From positions 62,001-126,000 of the forward strand of contig NZ_JALBUS010000004.1 of assembly GCF_033971885.1 (NCBI RefSeq): a stretch of DNA of 64,000 nucleotides, read 5' to 3'. This DNA comes from Absicoccus intestinalis. GTDB lineage: Bacteria; Bacillota_I; Bacilli_A; Erysipelotrichales; Erysipelotrichaceae. Under the pieces are notes generated by a model. The model was not told the origin of the DNA, ran no database searches, and saw nothing but the letters and a program-made list of their open reading frames with translations. A program made the position numbers and the translations under genes. Within the stretch, counting starts at the first letter, position 1. Each line of letters begins with the position of its first letter. This document shows positions 27,527 through 35,913 of this stretch, piece after piece.

Positions 27527-29203
27527 ATGAAATCACATCGTAAGATTGTCGCTTGTGCCTTAGTATTGGCCTTGATGTTAAGTGCATGTTCGACAACCAG
27601 CACAACGCAAATCACTGATACTGGTGATACCGTATTGAAAAATACGAATTTTGATTCTTTGGAAAATCGAAAGAAAAAAACCGTGGCTGCTATGGTCGAA
27701 ACGTTTTATTCGACCGATTATTCGAGTTCGGTTAAAGAAAATATCGATGATCTAAAGAACCAAAAGGACTATACCGATGAAGATATGTTGATCATTCATG
27801 ATCCATATGGAACCAATCATTTGTCTTTATATGTTTACTTCAAGACCGATAAAGCCGTTCAAGTATCTTATACGATCCAAGCGAAGAATACGTCCGATTT
27901 TAGTGAAACGGTTGAAAAAAGCGCCAAGAAAACGCATGAATTTACTGTACTTGGATTGATTCCAAATACGACCAATACCATCACCTTTACATTAACGGAT
28001 GCGAATGGTAAAAAGACGACAAAGACCATCAAATACAAGATGGGCAAAAAATTAGGCGTAGAAGAAACCAATTTGGAAGTTACGGCCAATAACGAAACCC
28101 AATCTTTATCCAATGGTTTATATGCGATCTTAGGCAATGACAGTGATGATCAAGATTTTGTTTATTATTATGACAATAATGGAACCCTTCGTGGTGAAAC
28201 GCCCATTATCGGTTATCGTGCCCATCGTTTATTGTTCCGAAACGGTTTGATGTATTACAGTATTTCCGAAACCAAAATAGCAGCTGTCAATTCTTTCGGA
28301 CAAGTCAAGAAGATTATCCATACGGGTGATTATGAACTCCATCATGATTATTGTTTCGATGATGATGGAAACTTACTTGTCTTAGGAAGTAAGGAAGGGA
28401 AATCATATAGTGATTCCAGTAGTGAAGATCTGATCTTGCGCATAGATCCAGATACCGATAAGATCTTACAAGTCGTCGATCTAGGTGATATTTTAGGTGA
28501 TTATAAAGCCACAGCGCATAAAGCCAGTATTACCAATCAAGAAGGTGTCGTTGGTTTAGATTGGATCCATATCAATGCCATTCAATGGTTGGGAAATGAT
28601 ACGGTCATTTTATCGAGTCGAGAAACTTCATCCATCCTTAAAATTAGTCATTTATTTGATGACAGTCCAAATATTGATTATATCATTGGTCAACAGAATT
28701 TCTGGGATGCTACATATGGAGATAAGGTATTGAATCAAGTTGGTACGTTCGCAAATACAGGTGGCCAACATAGTGTAACCATTGAATACGATGATAGCTT
28801 AGCCGATGGTCAATATTATTTATACATGTTCAACAATAATTATGGTCAGTCACCAACACAAACATACGATTGGACGCAAATTGATGGTATCCAAACAAAG
28901 ACCAATTCAAATTTAAGTACAACGGAATTAGCTCAAGCCTCTTCGTATTACTACAAATATTTAGTAGATGAAAATGCTGGTACGTATGAATTGGTACAAT
29001 CCTTTGCAGTTCCTTATTCTTCGCATGTATCAAGTGTTCAGGAATTAGCTGGCAATATTATTGTGGATTCGGGATTCCAAGGTATCTTTGGTGAATACAC
29101 AAAAGATGGTACGTTATTAAAGCAATTTCAGATGAAATTAAATAAATATATGATCTATCGCGTATACAAATACGACTTTGATGGATTCTACTTCAATAAA
29201 TAA
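27527..29203 (+). CDS. Arylsulfotransferase (ASST)-family lipoprotein
   Basis: 558 residues. Signal peptide with lipobox LMLSAC (C21), so anchored outside the membrane. Residues about 95-175 form an Ig-like N-terminal domain and the rest a beta-propeller, with ASST-like segments HHDYCFDDDGNLLVLG, VVGLDWIHINAIQWLGNDTVILSSRETSSIL and NTGGQHSVT. The histidines in HHD, DWIHIN and GGQHS match the expected active-site positions of arylsulfate sulfotransferases, which move sulfate between phenols without PAPS. Substrate unknown. Monocistronic, with GGGAGG before ATG and a terminator after. Confidence 0.82.
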   Translation: MKSHRKIVACALVLALMLSACSTTSTTQITDTGDTVLKNTNFDSLENRKKKTVAAMVETFYSTDYSSSVKENIDDLKNQKDYTDEDMLIIHDPYGTNHLSLYVYFKTDKAVQVSYTIQAKNTSDFSETVEKSAKKTHEFTVLGLIPNTTNTITFTLTDANGKKTTKTIKYKMGKKLGVEETNLEVTANNETQSLSNGLYAILGNDSDDQDFVYYYDNNGTLRGETPIIGYRAHRLLFRNGLMYYSISETKIAAVNSFGQVKKIIHTGDYELHHDYCFDDDGNLLVLGSKEGKSYSDSSSEDLILRIDPDTDKILQVVDLGDILGDYKATAHKASITNQEGVVGLDWIHINAIQWLGNDTVILSSRETSSILKISHLFDDSPNIDYIIGQQNFWDATYGDKVLNQVGTFANTGGQHSVTIEYDDSLADGQYYLYMFNNNYGQSPTQTYDWTQIDGIQTKTNSNLSTTELAQASSYYYKYLVDENAGTYELVQSFAVPYSSHVSSVQELAGNIIVDSGFQGIFGEYTKDGTLLKQFQMKLNKYMIYRVYKYDFDGFYFNK

Positions 29204-29206
29204 CAA

Positions 29207-29255
29207 AAAAGAGCTGTGCAAATAGATCCATCTACTTGTCTACAGCTCTTTTCTT
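29207..29255 (+). terminator. Terminator of the ASST gene
   Basis: AAAAGAGCTGT ... ACAGCTCTTTT stem with an inner TAGA/TCTA pairing, then TTCTTTT. Confidence 0.88.
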
Positions 29256-29265
29256 TTGATCCATA

Positions 29266-29309
29266 CAAAAGAACCAGCAGAAGCAAGACCCATTTGCTTC
29301 TACTGGTTC
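29266..29309 (-). terminator. Terminator of the metNIQ operon
   Basis: Minus strand GAACCAGTAGAAGCAA / TTGCTTCTGCTGGTTC long stem, followed by TTTTG. Confidence 0.8.
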
Positions 29310-29323
29310 CAAATTGGACTTAT

Positions 29324-30169
29324 TTATTCAACCGGTAATACTGTTCCTTTGAATTCATCTTTGATCCATTTTTTCGTTTCATCGGATTTTAAGATCTTGA
29401 CCAAAGCTTTAACGGCCTTACTATTCTTATTGGTTTCTTTTACGGCAATGACATTACCATATGTTTTGGCAACTTCACCAGAACTGGATTCACTGGCCAA
29501 TAGCTTATCGGTAACTTTTGCATCCAATGCATAGTTTCCATTAATGACACCAAAATCAACATCGGCTAATTTTGAAGCAATTTGGGCGCCATCCATTTCC
29601 ACTAAATCTAAATTATGTGGATTGGAAGTAACTGCTTTTAAAGTAATCTTGGTTGTCGTTGGCGTTACGCTCTTTTTCAATTTGATCAAACCTTGATCTT
29701 GCAGCAACAACAAGGCACGAGCTTCATTGGATTCATCATTTGGAATGGCAATTTGGGCACCATCTTCAATTTTGTCAAGATCATCACTCTTTCCAGCATA
29801 AATGCCCATTGGCTCAAAATGGATCTTTCCAGCAGATACTAGATAACCATCATCCCCTTTTTTGTATCCTTTATCTTTGTTGTAGGATGTTAGATAAGGT
29901 TGATGTTGGAAATAATTGGCATCCAAGGAACCATCCGAAGTGGAAGGATCAATTTCTGGATAATCCGAAAATTCTTTGATTTTTAGTTTATAGCCTTTTG
30001 CTTCAAATTCTTTTTTTACATGTTTTAAAATAATCGCATGAGGCGATGTTGTTGCGCCTACAGTTAATGTTTTGGTTTGTTTAGCGGCTACATCTGGTAC
30101 ATTGGCAACTACTAATGACAATGCCAAAGTCGAAGCAGCTACGGCTTTAATGATCTTACTTACTTTCAT
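29324..30169 (-). CDS. metQ: Methionine ABC transporter substrate-binding protein, MetQ/NlpA family
   Basis: 281 residues from ATG 30169 (AGGAGAGAG upstream; the frame extends to 30199 without a ribosome site). Signal peptide about 1-29 ending DVAA. The mature part opens LTVGATTSPHAIILKHVKKEF and contains PNDESNEARALLLL, as in MetQ. Unusually for a Gram-positive binding protein there is no lipobox cysteine, so how it stays at the surface is unclear. Third gene of the T-box-controlled met operon. Confidence 0.9.
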   Translation of the reverse strand: MKVSKIIKAVAASTLALSLVVANVPDVAAKQTKTLTVGATTSPHAIILKHVKKEFEAKGYKLKIKEFSDYPEIDPSTSDGSLDANYFQHQPYLTSYNKDKGYKKGDDGYLVSAGKIHFEPMGIYAGKSDDLDKIEDGAQIAIPNDESNEARALLLLQDQGLIKLKKSVTPTTTKITLKAVTSNPHNLDLVEMDGAQIASKLADVDFGVINGNYALDAKVTDKLLASESSSGEVAKTYGNVIAVKETNKNSKAVKALVKILKSDETKKWIKDEFKGTVLPVE

Positions 30170-30234
30170 TGTTCTCTCTCCTCTTTTATTTAAGTACACT
30201 TAGAATAGCATAGCACATGTTATTTGCATACTAA

Positions 30235-30250
30235 CCAATATTGATATTGG
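30235..30250. repeat. Perfect inverted repeat between metI and metQ
   Basis: CCAATAT-TG-ATATTGG in the 94-bp metI-metQ gap. With no T run on the reading strand it is more likely an RNA stability or processing hairpin than a terminator. Confidence 0.4.
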
Positions 30251-30263
30251 CTATAAATATTTT

Positions 30264-30932
30264 TTATCGGGTGAACTTTTCAACCAATCGATCACCAATG
30301 ACCTGAATGACCGAAATGATCAATAAGATCAAGATGATGATGACCAATGTAATATCGCCCATCGATCGATACAAACCATAGCGAATGGCCATATCTCCTA
30401 AACCACCTGCACCAATGGTACCAACGATTGCAATTTGACCAACTAAAGCAATCATAGAGATCGTTATCCCCCGAATCATGCCAGGAATGTTTTCACGTAA
30501 TAATACTTTGAAGATAATTTCTTTTGGGCTTAGTCCCATGGCTTGACTGGCTTCAATGATGCCGGGATCAATTTCCATGATAGAAGTCTCCATTTGTCGT
30601 GCAATAAATGGGGCCGTACCAATTACTAAAGGAACCAAGGCGGCTTGCATACCGATGGTCGTTCCGCAAATAAAGCGGGTAACAACCGCAACGGTTGGCA
30701 CTAAAATGATAAATGGAATGGAGCGAAACAAGTTAATGATCTTGTCCAAGATCCAAAAAATAACTTTATTTTCAAGAATACCTTCTTTGCGGGTCACCAC
30801 CACAATGACGCCTAAAAACAATCCAATGATCGTTGAGATCACACCACTGACAATCAACATATATAAGGTATCGGCAATGGCACTTGGAAATTCATCCGCA
30901 TATGCAATGACATTAGAAAACCATGCTTCCAT
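30264..30932 (-). CDS. metI: Methionine ABC transporter permease
   Basis: 222 residues, about five transmembrane helices, with the EAA loop EASQAMGLSPKEIIFKVLL (about residues 137-155) that docks on the ATPase. AGGTG precedes the ATG. Overlaps the end of metN by 20 bp, so the two are translationally coupled. Family assignment as MetI rests on sequence flavour and the metN/metQ neighbours. Confidence 0.92.
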   Translation of the reverse strand: MEAWFSNVIAYADEFPSAIADTLYMLIVSGVISTIIGLFLGVIVVVTRKEGILENKVIFWILDKIINLFRSIPFIILVPTVAVVTRFICGTTIGMQAALVPLVIGTAPFIARQMETSIMEIDPGIIEASQAMGLSPKEIIFKVLLRENIPGMIRGITISMIALVGQIAIVGTIGAGGLGDMAIRYGLYRSMGDITLVIIILILLIISVIQVIGDRLVEKFTR

Positions 30933-31959
30933 ATTTTTTCACCTCCACTTTTACGCCACTTTTCTTAAAATATTCAAATCCTTTTTTGATATCTTTGCTA
31001 TCGCCTGTAAAAATCGCTTCAATTTGACCAATGGGACTGTCATGCACAATCTCTACATTGGCAAATAATAAATTGATATTCACATTAAATTCACGCGATA
31101 CTGTGGATATGATTGGTTCAGCCGTATTGGCACTTTGATACTGCAAATGAACTAAAACTTGATTTTCTTTTAATGCGATCAATGGATTGCTTTCTTCAAT
31201 CAAGGTGTCGATCTTTCTAGTATTATTTGTGGTATTGATAAAGTTTCTTGTGACTTCTTGTTGCGGATCACTGAATACCGAAACAATATCCCCTTGTTCA
31301 ACAACTCGACCATTTTCCATGACCGCAATATGATCACACACTTCTTTGACAACCGCCATTTCATGCGTAATGATGACTACGGTAATATGCATTGTTTGAT
31401 TGATCTTTTTAATCAGATCCAAGATGGTTTGTGTGGTTTGCGGATCCAATGCACTTGTGGCTTCATCACACAATAATACTTTTGGATTATTGGCTAATGC
31501 ACGAGCAATGGCTACGCGCTGTTTTTGTCCACCCGACAATTGACTGGGATACGAATCTTTTCTTTCTTCCAAATCGATCAATTCCAACAATTCATTCACT
31601 CTTTGATTGATACGGTTTTTATCCCATCCAATATGTTCCAATGGCATCGCAATGTTGTCATAGACCGTGCGAGATTTCATCAAATTAAAATGTTGGAAGA
31701 TCATCCCCATTTTTTGTCGTTCCACTCGCAATTCTTTTGGTGTCAATTTTAATAGATCTTTATCTTCTAAATAAACATTTCCATGATCGGGACGTTCTAA
31801 TAAATTGATACAACGAACTAAAGTACTTTTTCCTGCTCCAGAAAAACCAATGATGCCAAAGATCTCACCTTTTTGAATATGTAAGCTGACATTTTTGACA
31901 GCTTGCACTTCTCCATCTTTGGTTTGGAACGTTTTTGATACATGTTCCAATCGAATCAT
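30913..31959 (-). CDS. metN: Methionine ABC transporter ATP-binding protein
   Basis: 348 residues from ATG 31959 (AAGGAG upstream; the in-frame extension to 31998 runs into the T-box terminator). Walker A GFSGAGKST (about 38-46), signature LSGGQKQRV, Walker B VLLCDEATSALD. The C-terminal 80 residues form the NIL domain that binds methionine and trans-inhibits transport (VSREFNVNINLLFANVEIV...IGQIEAIFTG). First gene of metNIQ, expressed when the T-box senses uncharged tRNA. Confidence 0.95.
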   Translation of the reverse strand: MIRLEHVSKTFQTKDGEVQAVKNVSLHIQKGEIFGIIGFSGAGKSTLVRCINLLERPDHGNVYLEDKDLLKLTPKELRVERQKMGMIFQHFNLMKSRTVYDNIAMPLEHIGWDKNRINQRVNELLELIDLEERKDSYPSQLSGGQKQRVAIARALANNPKVLLCDEATSALDPQTTQTILDLIKKINQTMHITVVIITHEMAVVKEVCDHIAVMENGRVVEQGDIVSVFSDPQQEVTRNFINTTNNTRKIDTLIEESNPLIALKENQVLVHLQYQSANTAEPIISTVSREFNVNINLLFANVEIVHDSPIGQIEAIFTGDSKDIKKGFEYFKKSGVKVEVKKYGSMVF

Positions 31960-31978
31960 ATTTTCTCTTCTCCTTTTC

Positions 31979-32225
31979 ATAAAAAAAGCCCCATCCATTA
32001 GGACGAAAGGCTTCGTGTTACCACCTAATATTCATGAAACAATCACTTGCTTCACCTTATCGAGTACTTCACTCTTGTGCGATAACGAACACAACCGGCA
32101 TAACTTACCTATCAGTTATGCAACTCCAAGACCATCTTCAACATATATTTTTGATCTGTTTTCACCAACCACAGACTCTCTTTTCAAATGTATATGCCTA
32201 CTCTTCTTTTCAACGTCTTTGTTTC
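31979..32225 (-). promoter_or_regulatory. T-box leader (probably tRNA-Met) of metNIQ
   Basis: The minus-strand leader of about 250 nt carries the T-box core AGGTGGTAACACG (plus 32014-32026) followed by TTTCGTCC, which can pair into a terminator ending GGGGCTTTTTTT just before metN. The stem I distal part has the expected long imperfect hairpin and AGAGAGTC/GGTTGGTGAAAAC segments. A candidate specifier ATG (32133-32135, in GAAGATGGTC) fits a methionine sensor. Uncharged tRNA would stabilise the antiterminator. This explains the 328-bp gap between metN and the next gene. Confidence 0.88.
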
Positions 32226-32253
32226 ATTATATCGATAATTTAAGGATTGTCAA
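32226..32253 (-). promoter_or_regulatory. Promoter of the metNIQ T-box transcript
   Basis: Consensus TTGACA (32248-32253), 16-bp spacer, consensus TATAAT (32226-32231) on the minus strand. Confidence 0.85.
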
Positions 32254-32287
32254 CATAATTACTATTTTCATACATGATTAATAGGTT

Positions 32288-33010
32288 TTAGCAAACACGC
32301 CAATCTGGATAAAACTGGATCCCATTCTTGATCATGCGATGAATCAAAGGTCGACCTAAGGTTTGAAAATAATGTTCGATCGTTGGTACTTGAAGCACAA
32401 GGATATCGGCTCGTTTCCCAATTTCAATGGAGCCGCGATCATCCAAATGATATTCCTTGGCTGGAATCGAAGTCATGGATTCAAGCACAGGTTGACTTGG
32501 TACATTCAAACTATTGAAGAGTTGATAGGCTAAGGGCTGAAAACTATAGACATAGCTATTGGGACGACCAAATCCACACGATAAACAAAATGTATTGTAA
32601 GTCTTTTCAAACATTTTTCGTGATTCGATAATCGGTACATCGGACGTATTTTTACGCAAAAATACATCTTGTGTCAGCTCATGTCGTAAGAGTGCTTTTT
32701 GACTGGTCAATAAGGTCAAGATACCATTCATTTTCATCGCAAACAAAGCCGATCCATCTTGTCGTAATTGATCACCCAAGCGAACATGATGAAATCCTTC
32801 ATAGTTGCAATCAATGAAAGCAGGTAATACGCATTCCCCACAAGAATCGATCACGACCGTAGCGGGATCTAACCATTTTTTAAAGCTATGAGTACCAAAA
32901 TCGATGATTCGTTCATGATGAATGGCTAAAAACGCTTGGTGTAATATGGTAAAATGAGCATCACATGTATATAAATTCTCAATATTTTTTATGATCAACG
33001 TGGCTTTCAT
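32288..33010 (-). CDS. Shrunken amidohydrolase (imidazolonepropionase-like) pseudoenzyme
   Basis: 240 residues. The start (TLIIKNIENLYTC) and end (GSIEIGKRADILVLQVPTIEHYFQTLG...MIKNGI) match the composite beta-sandwich of HutI-type amidohydrolases, whose usual length is about 410. The segment that should carry the metal ligands reads VLPAFIDCNYEGFHH where PGFVDxHxH is expected, so the His-x-His pair is lost, and most of the TIM barrel is missing. No stop or frameshift is seen, so it is an intact reading frame, not an obvious recent pseudogene. A predicted leaderless gene. Role unknown. Confidence 0.6.
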   Translation of the reverse strand: MKATLIIKNIENLYTCDAHFTILHQAFLAIHHERIIDFGTHSFKKWLDPATVVIDSCGECVLPAFIDCNYEGFHHVRLGDQLRQDGSALFAMKMNGILTLLTSQKALLRHELTQDVFLRKNTSDVPIIESRKMFEKTYNTFCLSCGFGRPNSYVYSFQPLAYQLFNSLNVPSQPVLESMTSIPAKEYHLDDRGSIEIGKRADILVLQVPTIEHYFQTLGRPLIHRMIKNGIQFYPDWRVC

Positions 33011-33016
33011 ATGTTC

Positions 33017-33022
33017 ATTATA
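33017..33022 (-). promoter_or_regulatory. -10 element of the amidohydrolase-like gene, predicted leaderless
   Basis: TATAAT on the minus strand with exactly 6 nt to ATG 33010; no ribosome binding site. The -35 position is poor. Confidence 0.45.
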
Positions 33023-33048
33023 AACTATTTGGGCTGGCTTTTCTTCTA

Positions 33049-33077
33049 TTGATTCTACTTTTCGCTTTGACTATAAT
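33049..33077 (+). promoter_or_regulatory. Promoter of the alpha/beta hydrolase gene
   Basis: TTGATT (33049-33054), 17-bp spacer, TATAAT (33072-33077). Leader of about 18 nt with GGAGG before ATG 33103. Confidence 0.82.
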
Positions 33078-33102
33078 AAGTCCAAGTCGGAGGTAAACAT
33101 CT

Positions 33103-33783
33103 ATGTTTTTCTTTCATCCTATCCAAAAACCGGTGATCGTGACCATTCATGGATTTGGTAAACGACTCCATACAGAATTTGATCCATTCGCCGCTTATTT
33201 CGAAAAACGGCGCTATACCGTGATTCAATTTGATATATATGACCTGAATAATCCCAACGATGCAGATCCTCAAGTTTGGATCGAACGTTGTGAAAAGAAA
33301 CTTTTAGAAGTGACAAAACAATATGAACATGTCATTGTGATTGGTTTTTCCATGGGCGGGGTCATTGCTTCTTATTTAGCATCTATCTTTACTATTGATC
33401 AATTGATCTTAGTGGCTCCTGCCTTTGAATACATCAGCGCACATACGGTACTTGAATATGGCGTAAAAGCCGTTAAAAATATCTATCAAAATCAACCTCA
33501 AAAAGAAGAAAAGCCGAGTTCAAAACAAACTTCGGCTTTTACGGAAATTGTAAATACCTATCGCGAATCCATCGCATCGGTAAATTGTCCTGTCTTGCTT
33601 CTACATGGCTTAAAAGATGAAGTCATTCCGCTTTCCAGTAGTCGAAATGCTTATCAAAAAATCAAAGGCAAACATCGTTTGATTTGTTTTGAAGATGGCA
33701 AACATCGCATGTTGTATGACAATACGATCCAAGAAACCATTTTCCCTATCATCGAATTGATGATCACCAATCGGCTGATGTAA
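33103..33783 (+). CDS. Alpha/beta hydrolase (carboxylesterase-like)
   Basis: 226 residues with a complete catalytic triad: S83 in GFSMGG, D172 in LLHGLKDEVIP and H201 in DGKHRML; the oxyanion loop is HGFGK (16-20). The size and motifs fit small cytoplasmic esterases/lipases. No signal peptide. A short Lys/Ser-rich insert (KEEKPSSKQTS, about 134-144) is encoded by a terminator-like hairpin. The 3' end overlaps the convergent isochorismatase gene by 20 bp. Substrate unknown. Confidence 0.85.
   Translation: MFFFHPIQKPVIVTIHGFGKRLHTEFDPFAAYFEKRRYTVIQFDIYDLNNPNDADPQVWIERCEKKLLEVTKQYEHVIVIGFSMGGVIASYLASIFTIDQLILVAPAFEYISAHTVLEYGVKAVKNIYQNQPQKEEKPSSKQTSAFTEIVNTYRESIASVNCPVLLLHGLKDEVIPLSSSRNAYQKIKGKHRLICFEDGKHRMLYDNTIQETIFPIIELMITNRLM
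33509..33540. other. Terminator-like hairpin inside the hydrolase gene
   Basis: AAAAGCCGA / TCGGCTTTT, 9 perfect base pairs around a 14-nt loop, ending in Ts on both strands. On the minus strand it could end read-through from the isochorismatase gene; on the plus strand it would be inside the coding region. Confidence 0.5.
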
Positions 33784-34381
33784 TGGTAGAAACAACATCA
33801 ATGCCATTCATAGCCATATTTTCTAAGCCAAATGCATTCCACATAGTTGCAGGATGCATTTTATTATCGTAAGTATCCACACAATCCACCGGAACGATCA
33901 AGCGATGTTCCTCCTTATTGTGTTCATTGAGCCAGCTTTGAAAACTCAAAACAAACTGTAAGATACATAGATCTGTACAACAACCTGTAATGATAATGTC
34001 TTTGTACCAAGATAATTCATCTTTTAAGAATTCTTGAAAAGCCGGAGCCATAAAGGTATTGGTACTATTTTTCGCTATTGTTCGCTTAATATAAGGTTGT
34101 AACGAATCAATCACTTTTGCTTCTTGAGTACCAATGACACAATGAGCAGGAAAGGCCTGAAATTCTCTTGTATGTGGCGGATGATTATCACACACAAACA
34201 CATTACGGCAATCCAATCCTTTTACTAAACGTTCGATCGATGGGCCGATCGCACCAATGCTTTCATCATGTAAAGCTCCTTCATTGATAAAGCCATTGAC
34301 CATATCAACCACAAAAACAATGGGGTCCTTTATTTGATTGGCATGGATGGGTACATACTCATTTTTTTCTAAACGTGCCAT
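33764..34381 (-). CDS. Isochorismatase-family cysteine hydrolase (nicotinamidase-like)
   Basis: 205 residues from ATG 34381 (AGGAG 6 nt upstream). Catalytic features: D in FVVDMVNGF (about 24), the metal/His region CDNHPPHTREF, AHCVIGT, and the nucleophile within ITGCCTDLCI (about 140). This pattern matches nicotinamidase/pyrazinamidase-like hydrolases. It sits behind recA and downstream of a cinA (PncC-like) gene, both consistent with NAD salvage, but the exact substrate is not proven. Ends 20 bp inside the convergent hydrolase gene. Confidence 0.82.
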   Translation of the reverse strand: MARLEKNEYVPIHANQIKDPIVFVVDMVNGFINEGALHDESIGAIGPSIERLVKGLDCRNVFVCDNHPPHTREFQAFPAHCVIGTQEAKVIDSLQPYIKRTIAKNSTNTFMAPAFQEFLKDELSWYKDIIITGCCTDLCILQFVLSFQSWLNEHNKEEHRLIVPVDCVDTYDNKMHPATMWNAFGLENMAMNGIDVVSTITSADW

Positions 34382-34395
34382 CTTTTCTCCTTCTA

Positions 34396-34424
34396 AAAAA
34401 GATGTGATCAAGCCACATCTTTTT
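34396..34424 (-). terminator. Terminator at the end of recA
   Basis: Minus strand AAAGATGTGG-CTTGAT-CACATCTTTTTT, built across the recA stop codon and ending 15 nt before the next start, so it separates or attenuates the isochorismatase-like gene. Confidence 0.75.
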
Positions 34425-35430
34425 GTTCGGCTTCATACGCCTTCAATTCTTGTTCAATTTGTTCCTTAAATTCTGGATGCTCTTTGATATATTGTTTCAC
34501 CGAATCGCGTCCCTGACCAATCTTATCCCCTTTATAACTGAACCAAGAACCACTCTTATGAATGATATCGGCTTCAATACAAAGATCGATCAATTCCGAT
34601 AAGTAAGAGATGCCTTCGCCATAGATAATTTCTAAGGTTGCCGTTTTAAATGGAGGGGCCACCTTGTTTTTGACAACACGCACCTTCACTTTATTCCCGA
34701 TCATTTCGGATCCATTTTTGATTACTTCCGAACGACGGATATCTAAGCGAACCGATGCATAAAACTTGAGTGCACGTCCACCCGGCGTCGTTTCTGGATT
34801 TCCATAAATGACCCCCACTTTTTCACGCAATTGATTGATGAAAATAGCGGTGCATTCATTATGATTCATGATCCCAGCTAATTTACGCATAGCTTTTGAC
34901 ATCATACGGGCTTGTGCACCGACTTGTAGATCACCCATTTCGCCATCCAATTCCGATTGTGGAACCAAAGCAGCCACACTATCGATCACGACCAAATCAA
35001 CAGCCCCACTGGCAACCAACATATTCATGATGTTCAATCCTTGTTCTCCTGAATCGGGTTGAGATAAGATCAATTCTTCAATATCCACACCTAAATTATG
35101 CGCATAAACCGGATCGATTGCATTTTCGGCATCGATGAAAGCTGCACGTCCGCCTGCTTTTTGAACTTCAGCAATCGCATGCAAAGCCAATGTCGTTTTA
35201 CCACTCGATTCAGGACCGTAAATCTCGATGATACGTCCTTTCGGATAGCCGCCAATCCCTAATGCACGATCCAATAGTAAACTTCCCGAATGAATGGGTT
35301 CTACATTGACAGCTGGCCGTTCTCCCAACTTCATGACCGAGCCTTTACCATATTCACGTTCAATTTGTTTGACGACATCCTCTAGCAATTTATCTTTATC
35401 ATTGGTCGTTTCGGTTTTTTTTGTTGCCAT
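34408..35430 (-). CDS. recA: Recombinase RecA
   Basis: 340 residues. Walker A GPESSGKT (72-79), Walker B LVVIDSVAAL, the DNA-binding loop L2 region NQLREKVGVIYGNPETTPGGRALKF is intact, and the C-terminus is acidic. Filament-forming ATPase for recombination and LexA cleavage. It follows the cinA domain gene without a gap. No clear SOS box was noticed just upstream; it may rely on the rodZ promoter. Confidence 0.98.
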   Translation of the reverse strand: MATKKTETTNDKDKLLEDVVKQIEREYGKGSVMKLGERPAVNVEPIHSGSLLLDRALGIGGYPKGRIIEIYGPESSGKTTLALHAIAEVQKAGGRAAFIDAENAIDPVYAHNLGVDIEELILSQPDSGEQGLNIMNMLVASGAVDLVVIDSVAALVPQSELDGEMGDLQVGAQARMMSKAMRKLAGIMNHNECTAIFINQLREKVGVIYGNPETTPGGRALKFYASVRLDIRRSEVIKNGSEMIGNKVKVRVVKNKVAPPFKTATLEIIYGEGISYLSELIDLCIEADIIHKSGSWFSYKGDKIGQGRDSVKQYIKEHPEFKEQIEQELKAYEAEQKDVA

Positions 35431-35913
35431 TTATTCACACTCCTTTTTCACTTGCACTAACAAGTTATTGATCATTTGTTCCACTACATAGATACGAACT
35501 TCATTCCTATCCATCCTATCACATTGAAAAGGAAAGAGATATGTATTTGCTCGGGTCGCAATAGCACAATATACACATCCTGCTGGTTTTCCTTCCATCG
35601 TAGATGGGCCCGCATTCCCCGTAAAGGATATCGCAAAATCAACATCCATGATTTGTTGGGTATGTCGCGCCATGGATTGGGCACATGGGCCGGAAACGAC
35701 CCCATACTCTTCTACGATAGACGGTTCCACATGGACCACTTTTTCTTTTATTTCGGTCCAATAGGTCACAAATCCGCCTTTTAAAACACGACTAGCGCCG
35801 GGGACACTGGCAATTGTTGCACTAAATAAACCAGCTGTTAAACTTTCACAACTGGCTATGGTAAAGCCTTGTTTTGTGCATTGTTGAACCAATTCTTCTA
35901 CTGGTTTCATCAC
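35431..35913 (-). CDS. CinA C-terminal domain protein, nicotinamide-nucleotide amidase-like
   Basis: 160 residues, the stand-alone PncC form lacking the N-terminal molybdopterin-like CinA domain. Motifs: ASCESLTAGLFSATIASVPGAS with the catalytic Ser, GGFVTYWTEIKEKVV, YGVVSGPCAQSMA, and SFTGNAGPSTMEGKPAG. This domain deamidates NMN to nicotinate mononucleotide. The position between pgsA (4-bp overlap) and recA is the standard Bacillota location. Confidence 0.9.
   Translation of the reverse strand: MMKPVEELVQQCTKQGFTIASCESLTAGLFSATIASVPGASRVLKGGFVTYWTEIKEKVVHVEPSIVEEYGVVSGPCAQSMARHTQQIMDVDFAISFTGNAGPSTMEGKPAGCVYCAIATRANTYLFPFQCDRMDRNEVRIYVVEQMINNLLVQVKKECE

Noticed and set aside
32034..32281. 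Short plus-strand open frames over the metN leader
   Set aside because: Complement of the T-box RNA; the minus-strand promoter, T-box and terminator explain the sequence.
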